The notes beneath the pieces were generated by a model. The model saw only the letters and a program-made list of their open reading frames with translations, had not been told where the DNA came from and searched no databases. Shown here in pieces: positions 1 through 9,534 of a stretch of 25,990 nucleotides of DNA (position 1 is its first letter; every line of letters starts with the position of its first letter). Made by a program: the position numbers and the translations under genes. The DNA is from Priapulus caudatus (taxonomy: Eukaryota > Priapulida > Priapulimorpha > Priapulimorphida > Priapulidae): positions 370,788 through 396,777 of the forward strand of contig NW_014577200.1 in assembly GCF_000485595.1 (NCBI RefSeq), given 5' to 3'.

Positions 1-409
1 GCTTCTCCGTGCGCCAATCCCCGCCTCATCTCCTCCTCTCGCGTCCAGCATAGCTATGCACGCCCTCATTCCTCCACTCTACATCGCACAGGAAGACAGC
101 TACTTTGTAGCCTGAGACCAGCACACACACTGACGACGCAAAGAGCCAAGATGGCAGAAGGGCCTGCAGCAGAGCGCGCGCATGCCGACAGACGGCAGAT
201 ATGTTCAATTGCATCGCACGCCGGTCGCTATAAAATCAAACATCGAATGTAACTACGGCCGAGTAGGGCACGGCGCGGGAGAGCAGTCAAAATAAACAGA
301 GCTGTGTGGCGTGTAAACGGGCAGGCGGGTATCGTCCGCACCAAACATGGCGCGCCGTCGCGTAACGAGCGCGTCGATCGTCACGTATTACATGCATGCC
401 GCTGCAGCG
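1..409. other. Upstream intronic sequence, nothing recognised
   Basis: Mixed-composition sequence upstream of the first repeat array. I see no Slit exon, no RNA gene and no recognisable protein on either strand. The short open frames lack any recognisable domain and read into the repeat array. By position it should be intron of the Slit gene, since the next recognised exon is the end of LRR domain 2 and the repeats of that domain must lie further upstream. That assignment is inference. Confidence 0.5.
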
Positions 410-1213
410 GCAAGTACCAGCACGCACGCACGCACGCACGCACGACGCCACGCACGCACGCACGCACGCACGCACGCACGTACGGACAGACGAATGCCAC
501 ACCACGCCACGCACGCACGCACGCACGGATGAATGCACACACGCACGCACGGCGCGCGCCGAACGCATGCACATATGCATGGAACGCGAGCGCGCGGAAC
601 GCCAAGGACGAACGAACGAACGAATAAAAACACATGCACGCACGAACACACGCACGCATCCACGGATGGGCGAATGTACACACGGACGAATGCAACACAC
701 GCACGCACGCACGCACGCCCGCAACGCACGCACGCACGCACGCACGCACGCACGGACAAGTGCACACACGCACGCACGCGCTCCCGAACGCATGCACACA
801 CGCACACGCGCGCGCGGAACGAAGGTCAACGAACGAACGAATGAAAACACATGCACGTTACGCACGCACGCAAGCGCGCGACGCAACAACCTCGTAATAA
901 CGATCGCATACACGCTCGCACGCGCACCCGTACGCACGCTATGCACTCATGCACATACGCGCACGCACGCACGCGCCCACAAACGCAACGCATGGTGCAC
1001 GTACGCACGCGCGGCACCGCACACCGACGCAAATATGTACGTACCATACACGCGCTACAATGGTGGGCATGCCGTGCGTGCCTACGTAAGCAACGGCACG
1101 TACGCACGCCGCACGCCCACGTACGTATGCACGCACGTAGGTACGCACGGCACGCACGCACGACGCACGCACGCACGCACGCACGCACGCGCATGCACGC
1201 ACGCGCGTAGCTC
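410..1213. repeat. (CGCA)n-rich tetranucleotide array, about 0.8 kb
   Basis: Long runs of the tetranucleotide CGCA broken by short interruptions (ATGAATG, GAACGAACGAAC and similar). Nearly all of it alternates purine and pyrimidine. Open frames on both strands (up to about 311 codons) are only this repeat translated, as Ala-Arg-Thr-His on one strand and Arg-Ala-Cys-Val on the other, and are not genes. Cleaner runs lie at 420-480, 700-755 and 1150-1200. Confidence 0.95.
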
Positions 1214-2050
1214 GCGAGATGAGATTTATGAACTAACAACGCGTTACGATTGTCCAGCGGAAGGCTTAATAGCTGTTATATACAGTAGCAGCTACCACGC
1301 ACGTACCATCGCCAGAAACCAGGGTTTATAGTGCGATGTTCTCATGATTTTACAAATGCGATGGCCGTTACGCTGTAATTTACGACTATTAAACTATTAC
1401 GACCACATATTTTAGCCGTGACGTTTGCTATCACGCTATCCGCGCATGCTACTGAGCCTTGCACACACCATCACATCACACTTCTCCTGTAAGACGCTAT
1501 ACCTGCATCTATTGCACGCTTTACCGTGTTCTTTAATGCGGTTCTTGTAAGACCTAGTACGCCTATACCTCGCGACACTCCTTCTACACTTAACGCAGGC
1601 AGAGGGTGAAAGACAGGCAGTCTGCGGCATGGAACCGAATACACGAATATTCGCAGTAAAAACAGAGAGTGCCTTTATAGCCGCACTATGATCGCTGTTG
1701 CGCTTGCTTGGTGTTTACCGATCACTAATAACGTCGCGTGTACTATTTTTGTCCCGTTCGGCAGGTGCTTTTTGCTGAAGACATACATCGGAAAGATGCG
1801 TGGTTGTTTTTACTAGCTTCAGTATTTCCATCGCTAGAGCGCCCATATCAGTGACGTTTGCCCAAAGTTGCTTCGAGCCTCTTTAATTGAATACTTACAT
1901 GGGGTGGCTAGATGTAAGTTTTGCGCTTCTGTCTCTTTTCTTCCTTTTGTCCGTTATCTACTTATTGCCTTTTTTTCGGCATCTCTATACCCCTCCCGCA
2001 AATGTCGCCCCATTATCCCTATATGAGTGGTGTATATGAGGAGCTTAGAT
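1214..2050. other. Intronic stretch without a recognised feature
   Basis: Unique-looking, moderately AT-rich DNA. The only open frames are short (64 codons at most, minus strand near 1436-1630), with no domain I recognise and no Slit-like exon flanked by splice sites. I report it as empty as far as I can see. Confidence 0.5.
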
Positions 2051-2149
2051 GAGCAACGCTCACGCGCGCGCGCGTGTGTGTATGTGTGTGTCGTGTGTGT
2101 GGTGTGTGGTGTGTGTGTGTGCTTGTGTGTGTGTGTGTGTGTATTTGCG

Positions 2150-2195
<46 letters not shown>

Positions 2196-2201
2196 TGCTT
2201 G

Positions 2202-2246
<45 letters not shown>

Positions 2247-2258
2247 TGTGGGTGTGTG
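2051..2258. repeat. (TG)n dinucleotide array
   Basis: About 200 bp of TG repeats, starting with a short (CG)n block near 2060 and interrupted by short variants such as ATTTGCGGCG near 2142. Reading frames through it (poly Cys-Val one way, poly Thr-His the other) are artefacts of the repeat. Confidence 0.95.
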
Positions 2259-2624
2259 CCATACGACTGGGTTATATGTCTATCACGCTCATTAGCTTTC
2301 AGCATGGCAGCAAGGGGACATAAGAGAGTCTTCATGTGTTCCCTAGGTAGAATGTACATATGCTCTTTCTATGTTCTCCTGATAGGCACGGATGTCTAGA
2401 AGTCGTATATATCTCTGCTCGTCGTTCCCTGCAGCTATTCGGCCCATACTGTCAAAATATATGTTCAATACACACAGGGACACACAGACACGTGCAGGCA
2501 CGCATGCACATATACACCACATTCGCACACGCACAACCGCACGGGCACGCACTCGCACGCACGCAAGATGCATACGCATGCGCAGACGCGCCCGCTGTCG
2601 TACGTTATTTTGGTTGCCGTCGTT
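2259..2624. other. Intronic stretch with a short CA/CGCA-rich patch
   Basis: No exon or gene is recognised. A loose CA/CGCA-rich patch lies at about 2470-2570. The rest is unique-looking sequence between two repeat arrays. Confidence 0.5.
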
Positions 2625-2957
<333 letters not shown>

Positions 2958-2986
2958 TGTTGTTGTTGTTTACGTTCGCCGTGCAG

Positions 2987-3150
2987 CCACCTCGCCCGCA
3001 ACCCGTTCATCTGTGACTGCAACTTGCGCTGGTTGAGCGAGTATCTGCACAGCAACCCGATAGAGACGAGCGGGGCGCGCTGCGAGAGTCCGCGCCGCAT
3101 GCAGCGAAAACGTATCGGCCAGATGAAGGATTCCAAGTTCAAGTGTAAAG
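2987..3150 (+). CDS. slit: Slit exon: C-terminal cap (LRRCT) of LRR domain 2
   Basis: Internal exon, acceptor GTGCAG before 2987 and donor GTGAGG after 3150. The reading frame enters in phase 2 and leaves in phase 1. It encodes a cysteine-rich LRR cap beginning [20 protein letters not shown], followed by [15 protein letters not shown] and ending KFKCK. The CDC pair and the later two cysteines are the four disulphide cysteines of LRRCT caps. [10 protein letters not shown] is the hallmark of Slit domain 2, the domain that binds Robo receptors in the known proteins. The repeats of domain 2 must lie upstream of this window. The acceptor tract is fed by a GTT triplet repeat. Confidence 0.97.
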
Positions 3151-3187
3151 GTGAGGAAACATGGACATGCTAACACAAAGTTAACAT

Positions 3188-3806
3188 ACGTCAATAGTAC
3201 GTCAATAATACGTCAATAATACCATAAAGGTTATATTAGCACACGTTAAAACGCGCTAACACACATTAATACAAGCTAATACACGCTAACACACGCTAAC
3301 ACACGCTAACACACGCTAACACACGCCAACACGTTAATGCACGGTAACACACGGTAACATAGGCCAACACACGTCAACACACGTTAATACACGCCAACAC
3401 ACGTTAACACACGCCAACACACGTTAATACACGCCAACACACGTTAATACACGCCAACACACGTTAACACACGCCAGCACACGTTAATACACGCCAACAC
3501 ACGTTAATACACGCCAACATACGTTAATACACGCCAACACGCGTTAATACACGCCAACACACGCCAACACACACCAACCCACGTTAATACACACCAACAC
3601 ACGTTAATACACGCCAATACACGTTAATACACGCCAGCATACGTTAATACACGCCACCACACGTTAATACACGCCAACACACGTTAATACACGCCAACAC
3701 ACGTTAACACACGTTAAGACACGCCAACACACGTTAACACACGTTAATACACGCCAACACGCGTTAACACACGCCAACACACGTTAACATACGCAAATGC
3801 ACGCTA
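3188..3806. repeat. 20-bp minisatellite (paired 10-mers), intronic
   Basis: Starts about 40 bp after the domain-2 cap donor with three near-copies of TACGTCAATAA (3188-3222). It then settles from about 3238 into alternating 10-mers of the form ACACGYYAAY. Over 3380-3800 the dominant 20-bp unit is acacgttaatacacgccaac. Units vary by substitution (TTAAC/TTAAT, CCAAC/CCAGC) with very few length changes. There is no coding potential. Confidence 0.93.
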
Positions 3807-5254
3807 TAGTACACGCCAATTTAACTCCCTTCGCCTGATCATGTCCCGATCTATTATTTTCGGACTCTATGTCAATTCGTCAAAATTCGAATTCAAACGC
3901 AAAGGCGAGCGCTACACGTGCTTCCCACGCGAACACATGCATTCACGCACACCCAGAGAATCATCGACAGATGGACGGATAGATGTTTTACGCAGGTCAC
4001 AGCACGCAAAGATTGATTCTGTACTTCAGAGAGGCAGTTCTGACAGGCACACAGGCTGTGCAATCGTCGGAATGTGTTTATCTGCACGCGTTGCGAAGCA
4101 GTGCGATGTAGAGAGGGAGCCAACAAAAGCAGATTGGCTTCCTAACGCGATACGACGATGCACTTATCCGCTGCTGCTGATATCGACTCATCAACAACAA
4201 CTACTGCATTTCTCAACACTGCCGGCGATTATTGATGCTTCCGTCCAATAGCTCCTGTTTTCTCCCCTTCCCTCTTCCCTTCTCCCCCCCCCCCGCACGC
4301 GAAATACAAGCGGCAGCAAATAAGTTTAACAGCGCACTAAATGCCACTGTCGTCATGCGCCCGACGAGACAGAAGCGGATAAAAAGGCGATGATTCCATC
4401 GCAGGCGATGCTGGGAATGTCATAAATCTTGCATCAGAAGACTCGATATATCACACGGGGAGTGTTACCCATACTGGTTTTTCACTTGCGTCGGCTGTAT
4501 GCGGTTGGGAGAGAGACGGAGCGTGCGGCAGGCCAGCAGTGTGTGCTGCTGCGGGTGAGGGCCGGGGCTGTATAATAGATAAGGTCACAGAACACGTCGC
4601 CGGTAGCAAGTGTTTAACCGGGTCTCTCGCGTCAGTCGGGTTGTTAAATCCCAAAGACAGACAGGCAGACAGACAGAGAAAGAGAGAGAGAGAGAGAGAG
4701 CTAGCTAGATAGAGACGGAGATGTGAAACATAAGGAGAGTTAATGAAAGAGCTAGAGATATAGCGAGAGAGGAGTGAGAGATATAAAAAGAAAAAGGATA
4801 GAGAGGAGAGTAATGGGCAGAGAAAGAGAAAGAGCGCCAGAAAGACACACAGACGGAGAGAAAGAGAGAGAGAGGGAGAAATAAAAGGAGAGAGAGCGCG
4901 GGAGAGAGAAACCGGGTAGGGGAAAAACAGTTTGATGCATTGAGCCAATGAATACGAATGCTATACTGCTTGTTCTACATAAAAAAAACGAGAAAAAACG
5001 ACGGTCTGCTTTATTAAACTATCATTGGCCTATCGCATTTTTTTGTTATCGTAATTTAAATAGTAATTAAAGCAGTTAGAGGGTATGTGAATGTCGTTCG
5101 GTAATCCGTGTCCTGAGAGTTTCTTCTATCTTTCTATTGTATTTCTTGCAAATACAAAACTACTCTTTTTAAAAACAAAATCGAAATGTTAAAAATTAAT
5201 TAAAAAATTGCTTTCTTAGGGTTCCTTTACTGATTTTTTGAAATTTGGCAACAG
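3807..5254. other. Intron between domain-2 cap and domain-3 N-cap, with a GA-rich tract
   Basis: No exon is recognised in this interval. A C-homopolymer sits near 4285-4295. A purine-rich GA/GGA tract covers about 4650-4920; its complement gives the Ser/Leu-rich minus-strand frames, which I do not regard as genes. The 3' end (about 4980-5250) is AT-rich and leads into the acceptor at 5251-5254. Confidence 0.6.
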
Positions 5255-5405
5255 GCTCGGAAGAGTACAGAACAAAGAATGCCGACCAGTGCCTCATAGA
5301 CATGGAATGTCCGCCATCTTGCGTCTGCGACGGAACCATCGTCGATTGCTCGAACAGAAAACTGCGCGCGGTTCCAGAAGATATACCAATGTTCACGACG
5401 GACCT
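5255..5405 (+). CDS. slit: Slit exon: N-terminal cap (LRRNT) of LRR domain 3
   Basis: Acceptor GCAACAG, donor GTGAGT. Enters in phase 1, completing a Gly codon with the previous exon, and leaves in phase 2. After a short linker (GSEEYRTKNADQC) the product reads CPPSCVCDGTIVDCSNRKL and ends in PEDIPMFTTDL. The pattern C-x3-C-x-C-x6-C is the LRRNT cysteine cluster, and the order linker, cap, first repeat strand is that of Slit domain 3. The splice to 3150 restores an uninterrupted frame. It joins the cap of domain 2 to the start of domain 3 as in known Slits. Confidence 0.97.
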
Positions 5406-5747
5406 GTGAGTATAGATGGCGTTGCAGTTCCGTACCGACGACATGTGTGGTCGTGTCGTCGCTATGATCAATGATCAGTAGAGATCTGACTCGCTTTGAT
5501 AGCCTTGCAATGCTTTATACTCACGTAAGACCAGTTTCAAATACCGTTCATATTTGTATAGCGATACAGATATAATGCTTTCAAGATGAGATCGTGAATA
5601 TGATTACAAATATCGCGTCGGCGTCGATGAATTATTGTTAGACATTCCTTGGATGCGTACTAAATTTGTTATAAAATAATTATGTTCGCATGTATCTAAC
5701 GACGCCACGTAAATACTAAGGTGTTCCTAATTTGTCTGTTAATATAG

Positions 5748-5822
5748 ACGACTAAATGACAACCTCATCAGACGGATTGAAAAGACGGGAGTCTTCAAAG
5801 AGTTGCCGAACCTGCAAAAAAT
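5748..5822 (+). CDS. slit: Slit exon: first leucine-rich repeat of domain 3
   Basis: A 75-nt exon (25 codons), acceptor AATATAG, donor GTTAGT, phase 2 at both ends as is usual for Slit LRR exons. With the split codon it encodes LRLNDNLIRRIEKTGVFKEL and then PNLQK. The LxLxxN core and the slightly long TG-F-xx-LP spacing match the first repeat of domain 3 in known Slits. Four more repeats should follow before the domain-3 C-cap. None is found downstream in this window. Confidence 0.93.
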
Positions 5823-6223
5823 GTTAGTGTAACTAGAGAAGAAGGACGCCTGCGCGTGTGTACATACAAGCGTGTGGTTACTCTGAGACTCTGTTGACGG
5901 TCGGAAATGATTATATTCGTCATTAATCTTTAATCAACGCATGGCGACGTCGGAAATATGATTGCGATTATGTCTTCGTATTTCCCGTCTGCTAGGATTA
6001 AGATCTTCAAAGAATGTTTTCCCGTTTGTTGTTTACTGCCGGCGGCGCTATACCTCGCATCTCTGCAGAAATCTCGCAGCTGCGCGGTGGCTTCGCTAAA
6101 CAATTCGATAATTGACGCTCCAATTCTTCAGCGCCGTTCCTTCAATCTCGTCTCGGAATCTCTTAGAACGTATCCTATTACGTATCACTCGCCAGCCTTG
6201 TGTCGGTCTTGTGAGTGTGTGTT

Positions 6224-6270
<47 letters not shown>
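5823..6270. other. Intronic stretch ending in TG and GA microsatellites
   Basis: I searched this interval for the missing domain-3 LRR exons and found none. A pyrimidine-rich acceptor-like site near 5995 is followed by sequence without the LRR pattern. A (TG)n run at about 6211-6236 passes directly into a (GA)n run at about 6235-6268. The GA run marks the left edge of the duplicated block that follows. Confidence 0.6.
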
Positions 6271-6271
<1 letters not shown>

Positions 6272-6664
6272 TGAACAAGTGGTGTCGGATAAAAATACAG
6301 AGCTAGACCCATAATTGTTAGGATGATTTAGCGTATATACCCTTTGATAAATATTAGAAGACGAATAAAACAAAAAAATTAACCAGTAATTAGTTTACTA
6401 GTTTACCGAATTACTTCACGGATATTTTGCGTGTAATCTCGTGACATGTCTTTTTTCCCAGTTCATTTTGAATTGGACTTATCTTACAAAAATTTAAATA
6501 GACCCACAAAACAACGGCGTTTGATAAACCAGATAATATACTTTAGACAATGACTGAGTTTGTCGTTGTTTGGGCTAAATTAACTCCCTTATACGCATTT
6601 TTTAGTTTATTTTTATTCCAGCCTTGTTTCCATGCCGAATTGAATGGGGTTGTAATAAAACCCG

Positions 6665-6810
6665 TTTTTAAGCAACTTCCCCTACAGAGACTTTCAGAGA
6701 CTTTTGATATGTTATAGAGAACATGTTCCTGAGTAGAAAACGGTTGAAAACCCTTCTTTTGCAATTAGTTCTAGGTTGAGCCTTTTTTTTATCATAAAAT
6801 GCCTGGACTA
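6665..6810 (-). repeat. Interspersed repeat, member 1 of 3
   Basis: Read on the minus strand this starts TAGTCCAGGCATTTTATGAT and runs through ACTAATTGCAAAAGAAG to AAAAGTCTCT. A diverged copy lies on the plus strand at 12227-12365, and the block duplicate carries it again at about 16050-16197. The family is not one I recognise. The minus-strand open frame of 73 codons at 6543-6764 overlaps it and has no recognisable domain. No terminal inverted repeats are evident. Confidence 0.7.
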
Positions 6811-7026
6811 AAGTATAATGCAGCAATTTAACCATAAAAAGTAAACGGAATTACTTACATTTTGTGAAAAAGTGGAAATATTTTCTTTACTTTTACTATT
6901 TACAGTGACGTAATCACTATAAGGAACGTAGTATAAACCTTGTGGCAGTGACTGGCATCCAAGCTCTCTTGCCGTCCTCTTCTCACAGCCTTCTTGCTCT
7001 ATTAATCAACTATTCGCGTGCGACAG

Positions 7027-7246
7027 GCGATGCGACGAACGCCACGGTAATGGCCAAGTGCGACATCTGCTGGACATTTCCCTGTAAGAACAACGCCACC
7101 TGTCGCCGGAGAGGCCTCGACAGCTACGAGTGCAAGTGCACGCCGGGATACCACGGCGATCAATGCGAGAATGTTATTGACGCTTGCTATGGCAATCCGT
7201 GCGAAAACAACGGACTCTGCAATGTACTAGAGCAAGGTCGCTTCAG
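7027..7246 (+). CDS. slit: Slit EGF1-EGF2 exon, intact copy in the wrong place (copy A)
   Basis: Acceptor TGCGACAG, donor GTAAGC, 220 nt, phase 1 to phase 2. It encodes GDATNATVMAKCDICWTFPC, then a full EGF1 (CKNNATC, SYECKCTPGYHGDQC) and the first half of EGF2 (NVIDACYGNPCENNG... LEQGRFR). This is the module that follows the domain-4 cap in Slit, and its phases fit the domain-4 cap and the EGF3 exon. Here it lies between domain-3 exons. Spliced to 5822 it would be read out of frame and stop at about 7083. All EGF cysteines are present, unlike copy B. It is best read as the better-sequenced version of the exon, placed wrongly. Confidence 0.85.
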
Positions 7247-7308
7247 GTAAGCGTGCACTGACGCTATCATGCTTAATGAGCAGTATCGGGTCGTTGATGA
7301 AGAAAGAC

Positions 7309-7709
7309 TGTATTATTATTACTATTATTATTATTTCCAAAGTGGATCACTGCATTAGCCGGTGGCTTCTGGGTTGACCGTGTCTCAACCTGGGACATAG
7401 GGATTCAATTCAGAAATTTTCGCAGGATATGTGCTGTTCCCACTAGTGCAATTTTCTGCACTTTTTGGGCAGTGTGGTGGCCAGGGAGTTCTTTAAGGTT
7501 CTTCTCAAAACCATTCTTTATAGAGCCAAGGGCTCTAACCACCACTGGTACAATTCTCGTCTTAGTATTCCACATCCTCCTAATTTCGATCTCCAGATCT
7601 TTGTACTTGGTGAGTTTGTTTCTTTCCTTCACCATGATGTTAGAATCATCTGGTACGGCTACGTCAATCAACAGGCATCGTTTTTCTTTCCTGTTGTGGA
7701 GCACTATAT
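7309..7709 (-). pseudogene. 3' end of RLE-type LINE (copy A fragment)
   Basis: On the minus strand, upstream of an (AAT)n tail at about 7309-7336, an open frame encodes HNRKEKRCLLIDVAVPDDSN, then KYKDLEIEIRRMWNTKT, PVVVRALGSI and AHILRKFL. This is the C-terminal domain that follows the zinc knuckle in non-LTR retrotransposons with a restriction-enzyme-like endonuclease. Only about 100 codons are present, because the block ends abruptly at 7709 in a GA repeat. The reading frame is clean here, whereas the same region in copy B (16.7-17.1 kb) is frameshifted. The exact LINE clade is uncertain. Confidence 0.8.
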
Positions 7710-7782
7710 AAGAGAGAGAGAGAGAGCTTACTGCATAGTGTTGCAACAGAGTTAGCGTGAGTGTTTAACTCTATTATAACAG

Positions 7783-7946
7783 GAATCTGCTATTTAACCC
7801 GTTCAACTGCAACTGTCACCTGAGCTGGCTACCCGAATGGCTACGCCAGCGCCACATAGTGACCGGAAATCCACGATGCGAGAGCCCACGTGAGCTCAAG
7901 GACATGCCGCTAAAGGAAATCTTTATGCAGAATCTGACATGCAGCC
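7783..7946 (+). CDS. slit: Slit exon: C-terminal cap (LRRCT) of LRR domain 3
   Basis: Acceptor TATAACAG, donor GTAAGC, 164 nt (the same length as the domain-2 cap exon), phase 2 to phase 1. It encodes [20 protein letters not shown], then [15 protein letters not shown] and ends in NLTCS. The CNC pair and the NPRC and TC cysteines form the LRRCT set. NPFNCNC...IVTGNPRC is characteristic of Slit domain 3. The frame would be preserved by direct splicing from 5822, giving a domain 3 with a single repeat. That is far shorter than any Slit I know. Confidence 0.97.
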
Positions 7947-8348
7947 GTAAGCATCATTACGCATAATTATATAATAATAATTAATGATAATTAATGTGCA
8001 TAATTAGGAATACGTGGCTTATTTTCGGTTCAATAAATGAGAGCGTATACCCGTGATGTCATTTCGTATATCTTTACTTCTCATTAATTACATACATCAT
8101 CTAATAAATATACATCTATTACTAATTCATATTATTATTATTATTATTATTATGATTATTATTGTTGTTGCTGTTTTTGTTATTGTAATTATATAATATA
8201 TATTTTAATATTATTATACAATATTATTATCATGATCTCATTTTCTCGTTATTTTCAATTTATTCATCACCCTTATGTACTCAATTAAATTCTAACGCGT
8301 GTCGGCGGGGAGTGTGGGTGCGTACTAGTCATTCGTCTGCTGTTTTAG
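7947..8348. other. AT-rich intron with ATT/TAA repeats
   Basis: Intron between the domain-3 C-cap and the domain-4 N-cap. It holds short AT-rich simple repeats, with (ATT)n at about 8130-8165 and TATA-like stretches to about 8230. No other feature is seen. Confidence 0.8.
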
Positions 8349-8481
8349 GAAACATGGAGAACGCATGCGCACCGGAGTCTTCGTGTCCTGCAGGCTGTTC
8401 CTGTGTTGGTACTGTAGTGAGATGCAGCCGCGCTAGTCTCACTCACTTCCCCGAGGATATACCTCTGGCCACGACCGAGCT
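8349..8481 (+). CDS. slit: Slit exon: N-terminal cap (LRRNT) of LRR domain 4
   Basis: Acceptor CTGTTTTAG, donor GTAAGT, 133 nt, phase 1 to phase 2. The product reads NMENACAPESSCPAGCSCVG, then TVVRCSRASLTHFPEDIPL and ATTEL. The cluster C-x3-C-x-C followed by TVVRCS is the domain-4 N-cap of Slit. Domain 4 mediates dimerisation in the studied proteins. The splice from 7946 creates an Arg codon and keeps the frame open. Confidence 0.97.
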
Positions 8482-8496
8482 GTAAGTATGCAGCCT

Positions 8497-8754
8497 GTTC
8501 TGCTAGCATCTATGACAAATATGACATACGCATATATATACGCTCTCCTATGAAACTATTTGTCATAGGTAGATTCTTCCTATGGCAAAATGTATTGTAT
8601 GTGTTGTGCGCATCATAGGAGTTTAGGAGCGCTATTATGAACGCAAGCAGTGAATTTCAGCTGTAAAGCGGAACGAAGTTGACTCGCCAATATTTGTCAT
8701 GTCATAGGAGAGCGTATATGCGTATGTCGTATTTGTCATAGATGCAAACAGAAC
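8497..8754. mobile_element. Short MITE-like foldback element in an intron
   Basis: Inverted arms of about 55 bp at 8497-8554 and 8701-8754 match with few differences. Each arm read inward starts GTTCTG and contains GCATCTATGACAAATA, GACATACGCATATA and CGCTCTCCTATGA. The core of about 145 bp contains further copies of TGTCATAGG and CATAGGAG. It has no coding capacity. No clear target-site duplication is seen, and the left end lies only 15 bp inside the intron. The layout suits a non-autonomous DNA element; the superfamily cannot be told from the ends. Confidence 0.8.
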
Positions 8755-8814
8755 ATGTTGACGTGTGAGCTCACGTACTTACGTTGCGTACTACGTGTGA
8801 TCTGTCTCTCACGT

Positions 8815-8994
8815 CGCATACACACACGCACGCCACGCCACAACCCACGGACACACGCAGGCACGCACACGCGTACACGCGCGCACGTACACGCGCGCAC
8901 ACAGACACGCGCACACGCATACATAGTCACGCACACACACACACGCACGCGCGCGCACACACACACACGCACGCACGCACACACACACATCGCT
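8815..8994. repeat. CA/CGCA microsatellite array
   Basis: Alternating CA and CGCA repeats with GCGC patches, like the array near the start of the window. Thr-His-rich and Cys-Val-rich frames across it are artefacts. It lies in the intron before the first domain-4 repeat. Confidence 0.93.
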
Positions 8995-9176
8995 TCTGTT
9001 TTTTCGCAAAAATTTAATTAAAAATCGATCATCGTCACAGAAGCTTCATGTAAACTGTACACTTCCCCACGTCGCATTCAGTCGTAAAACACTTTCCGCT
9101 CGCTTTCCGATGCGTCGCCCGCTTTTTTACGCCATTACGAGTTTTCACGCGCCATTTTTGCGTCATTACGTCACAG

Positions 9177-9245
9177 ATACCTCGACGGAAACCTGCTAGA
9201 TGCGATTCCCGGCTACGCCGGATCCCTGAAGAATCTCGTGCGCAT
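9177..9245 (+). CDS. slit: Slit exon: LRR 1 of domain 4
   Basis: Acceptor TCACAG, donor GTAAGT, 69 nt, phase 2 on both sides. With the split codons it encodes LYLDGNLLDAIPGYAGSLKN and then LVR. This matches the LYLDGN start of domain 4 in known Slits and the slightly short length of that first repeat. Confidence 0.96.
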
Positions 9246-9462
9246 GTAAGTACGAAGGTCAAGATCAAGGTCATTACTTCGTAAACACCTGAAGGCGAAA
9301 AACAGACGTGTTCATGGAAAGCGATTTAATGTGACTACTTGTTTGCAGAAACTAACTCGGGTTTTTTATTGACTGGCAGTGAGTGATTAGTTGCTGAGAC
9401 AAGTGCGGTCTTGCAGGCGCAATAATAATAAAAAACATTTGGACGTTTATATTGTTTTCCAG

Positions 9463-9534
9463 AGATCTCAGCAACAATTTATTAGGCAGAATTCCGGACA
9501 ACTGTTTCACCAATCTCACGAAACTTCAGACTCT
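9463..9534 (+). CDS. slit: Slit exon: LRR 2 of domain 4
   Basis: Acceptor TTTTCCAG, donor GTAAGT, 72 nt, phase 2 on both sides: exactly one 24-residue repeat. It encodes IDLSNNLLGRIPDNCFTNLT and then KLQT, with the LxLxxNxL core. It joins the neighbouring repeats in frame. Confidence 0.96.

Larger units (their letters stand above)
6271..7709 (+). repeat. Duplicated 1.44-kb block, copy A (out of gene order)
   Basis: Begins at ATGAACAAGTGGTGTCG and ends at GAGCACTATATA. The same sequence, in the same orientation, recurs at 15661-17076, differing mainly by single-base indels and some substitutions. The block contains an interspersed repeat (6665-6810), a complete EGF1-EGF2 exon (7027-7246) and the 3' end of a minus-strand LINE (from about 7309). 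Both edges of copy A are (GA)n runs (about 6235-6268 and 7711-7728), while copy B has none. It sits between two domain-3 exons, where EGF modules do not belong. Confidence 0.95.

Noticed and set aside
287-1331. Long open frames rich in Ala-Arg-Thr-His or Arg-Ala-Cys-Val on both strands
   Set aside because: They are translations of the CGCA tetranucleotide array, which stays open in several frames because it contains no stop codons. No domain, splice logic or start context.
3238-3800. Regular array resembling a CRISPR
   Set aside because: The unit is 20 bp with no distinct spacers, the gene context is animal, and both half-units repeat. It is a minisatellite.
4451-4948. 165-codon Ser/Leu-rich minus frame that could look like a membrane protein
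   Set aside because: It is the complement of the GA-rich tract; the low-complexity composition follows from the repeat.
5990-6070. Possible missing domain-3 LRR exon after a CTGCTAG acceptor-like site
   Set aside because: The reading frame after the site (MIKIFKECFPVCC) lacks the LxxLxLxxN pattern and no phase-2 donor follows at LRR length.
6543-6764. 73-codon minus-strand frame as a small gene
   Set aside because: No recognisable domain. It overlaps the dispersed repeat and its frame is broken in copy B.
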